Shown piece after piece: positions 1 through 14,382 of a stretch of DNA of 64,000 nucleotides; the first letter of the stretch is position 1, and each line of letters opens with the position of its first letter. Origin of the DNA: Nymphaea colorata (Eukaryota; Streptophyta; Magnoliopsida; Nymphaeales; Nymphaeaceae); the NCBI RefSeq assembly GCF_008831285.2, contig NC_045144.1, positions 18,057,716 through 18,121,715 of the forward strand. The letters run 5' to 3'. The notes under the pieces were generated by a model, which had not been told where the DNA came from, ran no database searches, and was given only the letters and a program-made list of their open reading frames with translations. Position numbers and translations under genes: made by a program.

Positions 1-1649
1 GGATACGCTCCCAACTTCAGCATTTCATCAAAAAGATCCAAAGCAGCCTTTCCACACCCATTCTGCGCATAAGCAGAGATCATAGAATTCCATGAGACGA
101 TGTTTCTGTTAGGCATCTCCTTGAAAGCTAACATGGAATACTCGATAGAACCACACTTTGCATACATGTCAAGAAGTGCACTCCCTGTGAACACATTGGA
201 CATGAATCCAGATTTAAGCATGGCTGAGTGGACTTGCCTTCCTAAATCGAGCAATGCTAAACTTGCACAAGCACTCAGAATACTAGAAAATGTCGCCTGA
301 TCCGAGTGGATTCCCAACATTCGCATCTCAGAGAAGAATTGCATGGCTTTCCCATAAGAGCACTGCTGTATATATCCGGAAATAAGTGATGTCCATGAAA
401 CCGTGTTCAAATCTTTCCTCCCCCTAAACAAGCTCTCTGCAATCTCCAAGTTTCCACATTTAGCATATAGGTCAATTAACGCATTGCAAACTGAAATCTC
501 AGACTCGGCCGAGGTTATGATAGCTTGAGCATGGACCTGCTTACCAACATTCAGAGCCGTCGAATTCGCTAACATGCTTAATATAGTAGCAAAAGGGTAC
601 TGTTTAGGATCGAAGCCAGCAAATTGTAATTTCCTGAAGAGATTGAAAGACTCTTCCCACTGGCCATCCCAAGCATAGGAAGTGATTACAATATTGTATG
701 AAACACAGTCCCTTTGAGGCATTTCGTCAAAAAGCAGTGTTGCATCACCAATTTCATCACTCTTTACATACATATCAAGCAATGCATTGCTGACAAAAAC
801 ATTCCACTCATAATTCATCTTGACCACGCAGCCATGAATCTGCACTCCAAGGCCAACATCGCCAATAACTGTACAAGCTGCAATGACGCCGGCGAATGTG
901 AACTCGGTGGGCCTCAAACCAGATTTTTGAAGCTCTAGGAAGAGAACCAACGGTTCCTCTGCAATCCCATTCTTAGTATAGCCTGCAATCATCGCATTAA
1001 ATGTCACGCAATCTCGCCGAGGCATCTGATCCAACAATTGGCGCGCACAACTCAGAAGCCCGGATTTACAGTAAGAATCAAGCAGCGTGTTAGCTACAAG
1101 GAGGGTGGAACCATACCCGAACTTTACCACGAGGGAGTGAACCTGACGAACACTGTTCGATTGCCCACCAACATTGCAGGCTGACAACAGGGTGGTGAGA
1201 GTGACACGGTCAGGCTGCTGGTCAGACCTTCTCATCTCTGAAAAGAGGCCAAAAGCTTCTCCAGTCTCGCCGGACTGCGCATGCCCGGCCATCATGACTG
1301 TCCATGTGATCAAGTTGCGGTCCGTGGCGCGGTCAAAAAGCCGCCGTGCTTCACAGACATCGCGAGAAGTCACGTAGCCAGAAATCAACGTATTCCAGGA
1401 GATAACATTTCTTTGAGCCATTTCCTCGAACAGTTTGCGTGCTTGGGAGAGCTCCCCATCTTTTACGAGGCAGTCGATCACATAGTTGAGACCATAGATT
1501 TGTGGGCAGAAACCAGTTTTTATCATGTGAGAGTCTACATGGTTGGGGTGACCTGGGTTATGGACTGAGGGCCTTATAGAGGTCCTGGTAGCAAGATAGG
1601 TCCGGGAAAAAGCGAAAGAATGGCGGAAATCCACTCCAAAAAATTTCAT
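1..1649 (-). CDS. PLS-class pentatricopeptide repeat protein, N-terminal 549 codons (3' end outside window)
   Basis: Intronless and open from the ATG at 1649 to the left edge, so the stop and any E or DYW tail lie outside. It is the first ATG after an in-frame TGA near 1767. The first 40 or so residues are rich in Arg, Ser and Phe (begins MKFFGVDFRHSFAFSR) and look like a mitochondrial or plastid presequence. Then follow tandem P, L and S type PPR motifs with the usual signatures, such as RNVISWNTLISGY, QVHSLVVKFGY, NALLDMYVKS and NIVSWNSMISAYAQNG. Such proteins bind organellar RNA one base per repeat and usually direct C-to-U editing. The order and wording of motifs resemble Arabidopsis At2g01510/At3g02010, a recollection rather than a search. 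No frameshift was seen. It is divergent to the gene starting at 2777. The class is sure; target RNA and subclass are not. Confidence 0.9.
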   Translation of the reverse strand, partial: MKFFGVDFRHSFAFSRTYLATRTSIRPSVHNPGHPNHVDSHMIKTGFCPQIYGLNYVIDCLVKDGELSQARKLFEEMAQRNVISWNTLISGYVTSRDVCEARRLFDRATDRNLITWTVMMAGHAQSGETGEAFGLFSEMRRSDQQPDRVTLTTLLSACNVGGQSNSVRQVHSLVVKFGYGSTLLVANTLLDSYCKSGLLSCARQLLDQMPRRDCVTFNAMIAGYTKNGIAEEPLVLFLELQKSGLRPTEFTFAGVIAACTVIGDVGLGVQIHGCVVKMNYEWNVFVSNALLDMYVKSDEIGDATLLFDEMPQRDCVSYNIVITSYAWDGQWEESFNLFRKLQFAGFDPKQYPFATILSMLANSTALNVGKQVHAQAIITSAESEISVCNALIDLYAKCGNLEIAESLFRGRKDLNTVSWTSLISGYIQQCSYGKAMQFFSEMRMLGIHSDQATFSSILSACASLALLDLGRQVHSAMLKSGFMSNVFTGSALLDMYAKCGSIEYSMLAFKEMPNRNIVSWNSMISAYAQNGCGKAALDLFDEMLKLGAY

Positions 1650-2776
1650 GAGAACATAGAAAGAAGCAGACGACAATGAGTTGCTAAGTGACCTGTAGGC
1701 CAATATAAATGGATCTTGGGAAAAACTTTTCCTGTTTGCTTTTCTCTTTTGTTTCTGTTTTCTTGATCAGTTGGGAGGAGGCGAAGAGCCGCAAACGCAT
1801 TTCGTGAAAGCCTTTGGAAGTAGGCCGTCTGATTTTATAAGTTTTTGTAGTAAACGATCATCTCAAGATCTTCAAAATGACATTACTTCCAAGTCCACTT
1901 GAAACATCTTTTCAAGTCAAGTTTCAGTGTGTTATTGTTTTTAGACTACATCTTTCAAGTCAAGCTTTAGTGTGTTATTTTTTACTACAAATGATAGCAA
2001 ACAGGACATACAAGTTCAATGATATATCGGAGGTTCACCGAAACTCTGGAGCAAGCTAAAACTTTAGAGACATAATGGTATAATCTTAAGGGTTTTACAC
2101 TCAATATGGTTTCCTTAAATAAATATTAAAAAACATTAACCTTTTTCTCACTCCTCACCTCTATTAAACTTGACATTGTTAATTCTAACCATCTAGAGCA
2201 AGCTAAAACTTTAGAGACATAATGGTATAATCTTAAGGGTTTTACACTCAATATGGTTTCTTTAAATAAATATTAAAAAACATTAACCTTTTTCTCACTC
2301 CTCAGTGCATTAGTTAGACCTCTATTAAACTTGACATTGTTAATTCTAACCATCTAACTGGGTTACTTTTGTGCTTTTGTTGGCACATTCTCTCTCTCTC
2401 CAATTGAGCTAGAGTTGGACCTTGGCCAATTTGGTTTTTGGTTGCTATTAAGATTAGGATTCTATGTGGATTTAATATTGTAAAACTGGATTTACTTAGA
2501 TCCAAATCTAGAATTCAAGCGCAATCTTTCAGCTGATAGCATGTATTAAATCATTTTAAACTGGACCGAACCTACTTCGAACGTGGATTCAACTGGACCT
2601 GGTTAAAAGCCGGTCTGATTATAAACCCTTTTCTATCCAAGCGGCCTCAATAACGAACTCGAGCCGTTCTGCCACCAAAAGAACTCCAGCCGAAGCCCAT
2701 CGACCGGACCGCGGCGATTAAACGCAGGTTGAGCGCTCTTATTCCGATCGTCTTCCTCCCTCTTAATGCAAAGAGA
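1650..2776. other. Intergenic region between two divergent genes
   Basis: About 1.1 kb separates the start codons of the PPR gene (minus) and the RecA-like gene (plus), so it must hold both promoters. It contains a 147-bp tandem duplication (2049-2356). I saw no confident TATA box for either gene. Confidence 0.6.
2049..2356. repeat. Two-copy tandem duplication, period 147 bp
   Basis: The segment starting GAGCAAGCTAAAACTTTAG at 2049 recurs at 2196 almost unchanged through ATTCTAACCATCTA. The second copy carries a 14-bp insertion after CTCCTCA and one C/T change. The near identity points to a recent event. Confidence 0.9.
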
Positions 2777-2915
2777 ATGCTGAAGCAGTTCTTCTCGTCC
2801 AGCCAGATCAAGGAGAGTTTCAAGCTCGATGATGCTTCGGATTCTCAACAGAACCACACCATTATGCTTCTCTCTGGTCCTCCTAATAGGTATCTCTTTC
2901 TCTCTCTCTTCCTCT

Positions 2916-2968
<53 letters not shown>

Positions 2969-5900
2969 ACAATATTTACACGTTGCAGCGGGAAGACGTC
3001 AATCCTGTTCCAGTATGCGTACAACAGGGCGGTAAATGGTCGGAAGCCGGTCATCTTCATATGCAACAAGAAGAGAATGCACAGCAACCCGCCCTTCCTT
3101 TCCCAAGTACCACGCCTCTTTCCTTCTTTCTCTTTGCTTCTCTATTTTCCCAGTGCCAAAGGTGCGTGTGGTCCGTTCGACGGCTCGTCTGAGCTGATTT
3201 CCTCTCGTCTTTTGCTCTCATTTCTGTCCCATGGCAGGGAATCGACCCATCTTCCGACGTATTCTCCCGGATCAAAATGAAGTGAGTTATCCATCCAGAC
3301 CTCCTCCCTACACAGATGTGAATATAAGGTTCATCAAACATGTGCAGTAAATATCGGAAGTATATGAATTGCTTCAAATTACAGCCGATTGGGTTGTTAC
3401 ATAAGGAGTTACAAGTTTTTTTTTAAGTCAAAAGGCAAGTTGTCATTTCGTTTCATCAGACGTGAATGATCAGCAGAGCTGATTGAACATTCAGCATCAG
3501 TCGTTTCTATATTTATTCATTTTATAATTTTTTATGGCATTCGACTATTATAACAACTTAAATGATGCTCTTATAAGTATTTAATTGCAAGAAAAATACA
3601 AAAACAATGTTTTGAGTAGACATCCACAGACGATTGGACTTGCTCCCTGAGAAAGAAGTACTGAGTGAGCTCCAAGCGCCACGATAACGCTATGGACAAG
3701 TTTAGGCAGCAGAATAATAAGTTTTGGCACTTGATGCAAAGTTTTCAGGTTCACACACACCTTTCCGGCCTCTCTTACTATATGCTTCCCTTTTCTTACG
3801 TTTCTTTAAAAGGAACTTTTGTTCCTTACATAAAGAAATTGTAATGGCCAGTTGACACAGCCCCACCCTTGTGCCGTAACTCGATCTAAAACCCTTAGCC
3901 ATGAGATTTTACATGGACTTTCATTTGGCCAACACCGAGCTCTACCTGGTCTCATAAAATTTTAAAACCACTAATATCCAGTCAGTTTGAAGCCATGAAA
4001 TTGAAATGCAGGTGCCCAGCGTTTTACACAAATTGCTACAAGACTACATATATGCTTCTGACGTTCTTCTAACTGCTTATTAGATATATTTATGATGGTA
4101 CACTAGTAACAAAATAATGATAGTTTTCTGGATATACTGATGATGGAGCACAGGTAACAAAACAAGTGAATCATGATCCAAATGGTGTTTCATATCCGTG
4201 CAGGCCGAACTTGGCCATGGTGAAGTCCTCCTGGTGGCATCCGATTCTCAGCGTCTGTGTGGGTGCCTTTAGCGAGGCTTTTAAGAACTTGGGATTTAAT
4301 GAACACCCTAAATCAGTGAGATCTGGATGAGTTCAACTACTTGGGTCAGGTCCAAAAGTCTTCTCTCTTTCTCTCCAAGAACCCTCCATGCTGTGTTTCT
4401 AGGGTAGCGAGTTTCATCAGCCTCTGAGAGATTAGGTGCTTCATAAAGAATGAGTTTGCTGCCATATCTGCGTAGTGGAACTCATCTTCTCACTACGCGA
4501 CGTGCTTTTCTCGACAAGGTTTCTTATGATAACTCATAAGCATAAAAAGGAGAGGCTGAATACGTTAAGATATTACAGATAATTATAAAAGCCAACGGCA
4601 TTCTTAATGTCTTTTGTGTGTATGTGTGTGCATGCATGTATAGCACTTCTCAAATTTGTTCATTTGCAGATATATTGAAAATGATGAGGAGATTAGAAAG
4701 TATTTTGCAGCATTTCACCTGCATGACTCTTTCCCTGCAGCTGTTGTAATCGACGATTTTGGCGACTTTTTTGATGAAAGGTAAGGACTTAAGGGTTTTA
4801 ACGTTTACAGCTTACTCACCATTTTTTTTCTGTTGAGATGACAAAACAAACCAAGAAGTTTTATAAGTAAACTTTAAGCTTGTAAATTTTGCAAGTTAGG
4901 CTTATAAAGTTTTGCATTTGTCAATGTCTTGCTCTAGATGTCTCTCATAGTAAAATTCCTCGATGGCCTCTCCTTTTGACCTTTGTCAGAAGAAAAGTTT
5001 CTGTATCACCTTTTTCTTCTCATGGACTCTCCCTATGGCTTAAAGGTTAAACCTTAAACCTCCTTGAACTTGGAGATTAGATTGAGCAGAAGAACCTTTA
5101 TGGCTCTTTACATCGTTGTCCTGGCTCTTGCAGCACTGCATCCATCAGCTTAGCTTACTAGAATCATCTAATGAAGTGTCCTTTTATTGGAGTAACTTTT
5201 AGTTAGCTTTTATCTTGTTAACAGGGATTACTGTTTTAAATATTGGGATGGTTTATTTGGGTTTAAAATTCAGACTCATTGCAAGTGACGTGTGACACTT
5301 TGAATATGGTTATTTCTCATTAGAATGGGAAAAAAAATTAACTCAACATTCATGCAAACAACCATGTGGCTCGCAAAAAAGTGCAGTTACCCAAGTTTAC
5401 TTGACCTAGAAAGCATAGCTAAGAGCTTGATTTGTTTGCAGGACTTCTCAAGACAGGTATGGGAATGCTAGAGGGAGAGACTTGGCAATGGTTCGAACTC
5501 TGGCTCTGTCCCGGGATGCCATAGACCATGCAAAGTAAATGTCACAAGCCTATAAATCATTTAATTGTGACATTTAGTTGCCTATAGTAATCTGTATTTC
5601 TCTCATTGATAAGCTGAGATTAGGTAGATAGAGACCTTTACTATGTTATGCCAAGAGATGCACCCTTGACCCTGGGCTCTAGATTCTTCACCTCCTCCAA
5701 CTTGATGCATACGAATAACTTGGAGGTTAAAACTTCTAAAGACCAATATTACTAGCCACTCATTTGGAAGAATAACTGGCCCATTCTCCTGTTCAGACTC
5801 TCAACCATATTGATAAGTGAACTGAAACAACTAGAACCACAAAAGAATTACCTCAGGCATGACCATTGCCATTTTCATGGCTAAATGAGTTTCTCATTCT

Positions 5901-6576
5901 TTTGGGATGATGAAGAACCCATCAAGCGCTAGACCATTTAATGAGCCTATTCCTCACAAGGTAACCTGTGGGAAGCCACAGCCTTTATGCCGTACAAGGA
6001 AAAGGCCATAAGCTTGATGTGCAGAGTGGCACATTTAGAACTTAATCCAGGGTCCTCACCTCTACACCCTTCATCACTTCCTTCTCATTACCTGCACTCC
6101 AGCTTTCTTAGTTGTCCAGTTTTCTGCTTTACATCCACTCTTTGGTCAAAGTAGAACGCTAAATCATGTCTTATTCTTCCTTAAACAGTAAGAAGCTACA
6201 ACCTCAAGATTTCTGCCAACTCCTGCTCTCTGACACACACCATGGAGATGGTCCCAGGCAACTATTTGTCTACAAGAAATGGCTGTCGTGCATCTTCACA
6301 ATAAGAGGTTGGCAATGTTTCATTTTCCAATCTCCAAGTACATGGAATTTAAAATACATTTGGATTATCTCTGCTAATGTTCATATGCTGCTTTTGGTTT
6401 TCTGTTTATCTCTTAATTTACAAGTTTTTTCTGGTGAATATGCTGAAGGTGATGGTCGAGGATCATTTCTTCTTGGCAGACTTGGTCTGGGAAATGCTTC
6501 CGAGAAAAGGACATGCTTTGCCAAATACACAGTAGCTCTTCAATACCTCACGTTGGAGGGAACTGCGGAAGAATAG
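2777..6576 (+). CDS. RecA/RAD51-like P-loop ATPase, SWSAP1-like (249 aa)
   Basis: Exons: 2777-2889, 2989-3106, 3238-3281, 4670-4780, 5442-5534, 6189-6307, 6425-6576. All junctions are GT-AG and the phase closes exactly (750 nt with stop TAG). The ATG at 2777 is the first after the in-frame TAA at 2651. Exons 1 and 2 together encode a Walker A, GPPNSGKTS (about residues 34-42), followed by an ILFQYAYN helix and the strand PVIFIC. Exon 4 encodes a hydrophobic Walker B strand, AAVVIDDFGDFF. Exon 6 has KKWLSCIFTIR and the C-terminus is charged. Size, the order Walker A, RIKMKY segment, Walker B, and the late QLFVYKKWL strand match the animal SWS1-associated protein SWSAP1, a RAD51-paralogue-like partner in homologous recombination. 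The P-loop ATPase is clear. The SWSAP1 assignment is inference from remembered architecture; another small RecA-fold ATPase is the main alternative. Confidence 0.8.
2893..2965 (+). repeat. TC/CT microsatellite inside intron 1
   Basis: A pyrimidine run, nearly pure (TC)n from about 2925, begins only three bases after the intron 1 donor of the RecA-like gene and fills most of the 99-bp intron. Confidence 0.95.
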
Positions 6577-6930
6577 GTCTCCCTTCCTCAGGTTGGAAGA
6601 CGTGGTGCAAGGATAGCTCTCCCTCTACCTCTCTCATATTTGTGAGGGTTCTAACATCTGCTTCTTAATCTATCGAATTAAAAAGTAAAACTAGTTTGTC
6701 TATGATAAAGGAGTAAATTAATTCTTATATCGAAATCATCAACATCAGTAAAAGGTCAGTTTTTAAGAATGAATTCTTCCAGTAGCGTGTTGTTCATTTA
6801 TTATTATTGTCTTCTTTCATATGCTTGTTCATTTATTGCAATTGTTATCTTCATAAGCCTTATTGCAGCTTGCTTTCTTTTCATGCCAAAAAGAAGTAAT
6901 AGATGAACTTTATCAAAAAATAAACAATAT

Positions 6931-7095
6931 AGGCAAAAGATATAAGGAGCAACAGGTATCTTCCCACCGTCATTGAAAGCTAAGGTAACAACATGCTGTT
7001 ATTATATTCAAAATAGGCAAAAGATATAAGGAGCAACAGGTATCTTCCCACCGTCATTGAAAGCTAAGGTAACAACATGCTGTTATTATATTCAA
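6931..7095. repeat. Two-copy tandem duplication, period 84 bp
   Basis: The block starting AGGCAAAAGATATAAGGAGC at 6931 repeats at 7015 essentially perfectly through TTATTATATTCAA. Confidence 0.92.
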
Positions 7096-7872
7096 TCCGT
7101 TCGGGCATCATTATTCAAAACCCTCAGTTTGCCAAAAGGAAAACACACTAAAAGAGAAAATGGAAGGAAGCAAATAGGAGAGTCATCTTTCTCCAATATG
7201 CATATTTGGAGGTGCTCCTTCCTGAAAATTAAGATCTTTCGTGACCCCAAAGTTGCTAAAATCCACTATATGCCTTAAAGATTCAACCTAATTTTTTGTG
7301 GACCTCAATCCCCATAGTCCAAGCAGTCCCCAATTATGCATTGACAGATGGCTTTGGAGGACGTGTACTGGCAGTAAAGGTCAGACCGCTTGCCTTCGGC
7401 AATCTCATATATATACGTCAAGGTGAGGATATTTGCCTTAATTTGACCAGCGCGACCGCTACCAGACTATGCCGGCAACTTTCTTGAGACACCATGTAAC
7501 AGAAGGAGCTATGACAGTAAACTCAAAGGTGTTGTCAGGCAGTAAGTAATTGTCACAGCCATTGGAGTATCAGGTTTGTATTTTTGTTCCGGGCATCGAA
7601 GTCTACAGAACATGAGGTTGAGCCTATATATATATATATATATGTTGAATAGTGACTTTTAGCTTTTTTTAGAAGCACCCCACCATTTAATCAGGCTGTC
7701 CGATCCAGCATGACTGGTGGTTAAGAGAAAAAACAAGATGTTTTCATTGTCTTGTATTGGTTTACATATTTTTCTCATTATTTTTAGTTTACATATTTTT
7801 TTCATTATTTTTCTCCCAACCATTTATGTTTTCAGAGAGATACTCTGATGGGATAAATAGAGCCATCATTCA

Positions 7873-7874
<2 letters not shown>

Positions 7875-7903
<29 letters not shown>
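7875..7903. repeat. (TA)n microsatellite
   Basis: Uninterrupted alternation of T and A. Confidence 0.95.
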
Positions 7904-7905
<2 letters not shown>

Positions 7906-8759
7906 AAAAAAAAGAAAATGTGTGTGAGAAAGAGAGATGACCTGGCCTAAAGCGCGAGAAACGAGCAAATACCGGTTGGAGAATAATGGGAGCTTGGATC
8001 CAGTCCACACGTTATTGTATGCTTTTCTTTTTACACCTCGTTCATTTTTTCTAGTGTTCACGATATGTTCTTGAAGTTTTAGAGTAGCCTACTTTTGAAA
8101 AGAGAATGTTAAGAACTTATGATCGTAAAGCTGAGTTCGGAAAGTAGAATTCGTTTCGGAGAGTGGGAGGCGGAGTTCACAAACAGTGAGGACTCGACCT
8201 GGCCTTAGTTTAGCTGATCAGGGTTCGAGATTAAGTTGAAAAGTCAAGCCAGGCTCGATCTTGGCTAACTGAGCTTGAGTTGAATGGGCTTCAGTCGAAC
8301 AAAGCTTAAGAATGCAAAGCTTAAAGTTAAGGACTTGATATGGAGGCAACATCATTCACAACTCACCTTACTATTTGCTCTACACCTGTGAGGATTAGAT
8401 CTGAGATCTCCAGTAAAAAGCATTACAGTTCAAACCCGAATTCTAGAAGAATCTGAAAATTGGATCTGATGCTTATATACAGGTAATTTCTGGGTTTTAA
8501 AAATATCAGATCTGGATTTAGCTTCAGATTTACTGTTCATTCATCAGACACCAAACTGAAGGAGAACACTTCCAGCACCAAAGGGGGATATTAGATATAT
8601 CTATTCACCAGAACCATACAAGCTCTCTCTCTCTCTCTCTCTCTCTGATTTTTGGCACACTGCAGGATCCTTGTATTTTGAGTCTAAGTGAATGGCAATC
8701 TAAAAGGGAAGACATGCAAGGGATATATATGATTCTACAAGGAACAGCTTCTTTTGTGA

Positions 8760-9683
8760 TCAGTAGTCTCCCGTCTGATACTCTGCCTCACAGAATTCAC
8801 CTCCGAGATCATCACACGCCTCAGATCGAAACACTCTGCACCATTCCCCAAGAAATTTCAATTTAAAACTCTGTCTTCCCACATACCATCTATAACAAGC
8901 ACAAGATCATGTACAGAAGAGCAGAGAGAGAGAGAGCTTACGTCTTGGCCTCCTCGTACTGCAGGTATTCTCTGTCCACCTGCTCAGCCAGCACCCAGCG
9001 TCCATAGTTTCCGGCGGTCTCTGCTCTGGGCTTCACATCCGGGCACACGATGGTGGCACATGCAGCTCCTCCCACAACCTCACATGCTTCTGCTGGGAAG
9101 ACGCTGCAAAACAAGTAAAAACTTTCAATCTCTCAACTCATCCTACTTGCAGCCGAACTTGCTGCACCAAACAAGTACTGTCTCTCTCTCTCTCTCTCTT
9201 TAAAACCAAAAAAGCTGGAAATTGGATAAAAAAAAACTAGAAAAGCATAATAATCAGTCACCAACTTCAAAACCCTCGAAATAACGATGACCATCTGGAG
9301 AAAAGGAAATTCTGAACTTTGAATGCATCTTACTGCAGATTCAGGAGAACAGGAGAGAACATCTAAGATGCTTAGCTACTAAACACATATTGAACAGCTT
9401 TGAAGAACCAAGTTACGTGTTTTAGCATAATTTGAAGATACAGAAATAGTTGTTGCTGTCTAGTTATCTTGCCAGCAGAGAAAACAACATTAGATAGGCA
9501 TTTCGATTGCAGAGCTTACGAAAAAGTAGAGTTGTAGTTGAATGCAAGAGGCTCAGCAGTCGTCTTGACTTGTGGGCATGGAAGAACCGTCTTCGTCCTT
9601 GGCTTGGTCTTGTACAACGATGGTGGGCTCTTGGTTGATCGTGTGATTGATGTTGGTGTTGAGAGACTGAAAGCCGCCTGCAT
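8760..9683 (-). CDS. LIR1: Light-regulated protein LIR1/CCL, chloroplast (133 aa)
   Basis: Exons in transcript order: 9683-9520, 9103-8942, 8835-8760, total 402 nt with stop TGA; all junctions are GT-AG and in phase. The first 45 or so residues are Ser/Thr/Lys/Arg-rich, like a plastid transit peptide. The mature part shows the two imperfect Cys repeats of the LIR1 family: VFPAEACEVVGGAACATIVC in exon 2 and VFRSEACDDLGGEFCEAEYQ in exon 3, separated by the conserved VDREYLQYEEAKT. LIR1 (Arabidopsis CCL, rice Lir1) is a light- and clock-regulated protein that helps attach ferredoxin-NADP reductase to thylakoid TROL/Tic62. The length fits the family. Reading straight through the exon 2 donor gives an immediate TAA, so the second repeat depends on splicing intron 2. 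An evening element and two I-boxes lie 150-220 bp upstream of the ATG. Confidence 0.93.
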
Positions 9684-9834
9684 TTTGTCTCTTGGAATTG
9701 GCTACAGTAATACTGGCGAGGATTGAGTGATCAAATGGTTTCTCTCACTAGATCCTTGCTCTGCGGTGTTGCCGAGGACCTGGTTGGACAGATATAAATA
9801 GAAAGGATCTTGGGTAGATCTAACAGGAAGCTTG

Positions 9835-9840
9835 GATAAG
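9835..9840 (+). promoter_or_regulatory. I-box/GATA core upstream of LIR1
   Basis: GATAAG followed by G matches the I-box consensus GATAAGR found in light-responsive promoters; it lies about 150 bp upstream of the LIR1 start codon. Confidence 0.5.
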
Positions 9841-9868
9841 GGGGCCACTCACTTTAGGCCACAAGGAA

Positions 9869-9877
9869 AGATATTTT
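9869..9877 (-). promoter_or_regulatory. Evening element upstream of LIR1
   Basis: On the gene's own strand this reads AAAATATCT, the exact evening-element core bound by MYB clock factors (CCA1/LHY/RVE). It sits about 190 bp upstream of the ATG, between two I-box cores. Confidence 0.65.
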
Positions 9878-9893
9878 CTTAAGTTGGTTTTTG

Positions 9894-9899
9894 GATAAG
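9894..9899 (+). promoter_or_regulatory. Second I-box/GATA core upstream of LIR1
   Basis: GATAAG followed by A, about 215 bp upstream of the LIR1 start. Confidence 0.5.

Positions 9900-14382
<4,483 letters not shown>

Larger units (their letters stand above)
6577..8759. other. Intergenic, no gene recognised
   Basis: Contains an 84-bp tandem duplication (6931-7095), TA runs at about 7628-7643 and 7875-7903, and a TC run at about 8623-8646. The tract 8190-8320 is rich in GAGCTTGAG-like words typical of decayed plant repeats. Open frames here are short and show no family motif. Confidence 0.6.

Noticed and set aside
2729-3280. Continuous 183-residue frame across the start of the RecA-like gene
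   Set aside because: It reads through intron 1 (a TC microsatellite) and intron 2. Splicing gives a proper Walker A, and the frame begins at TTG rather than ATG.
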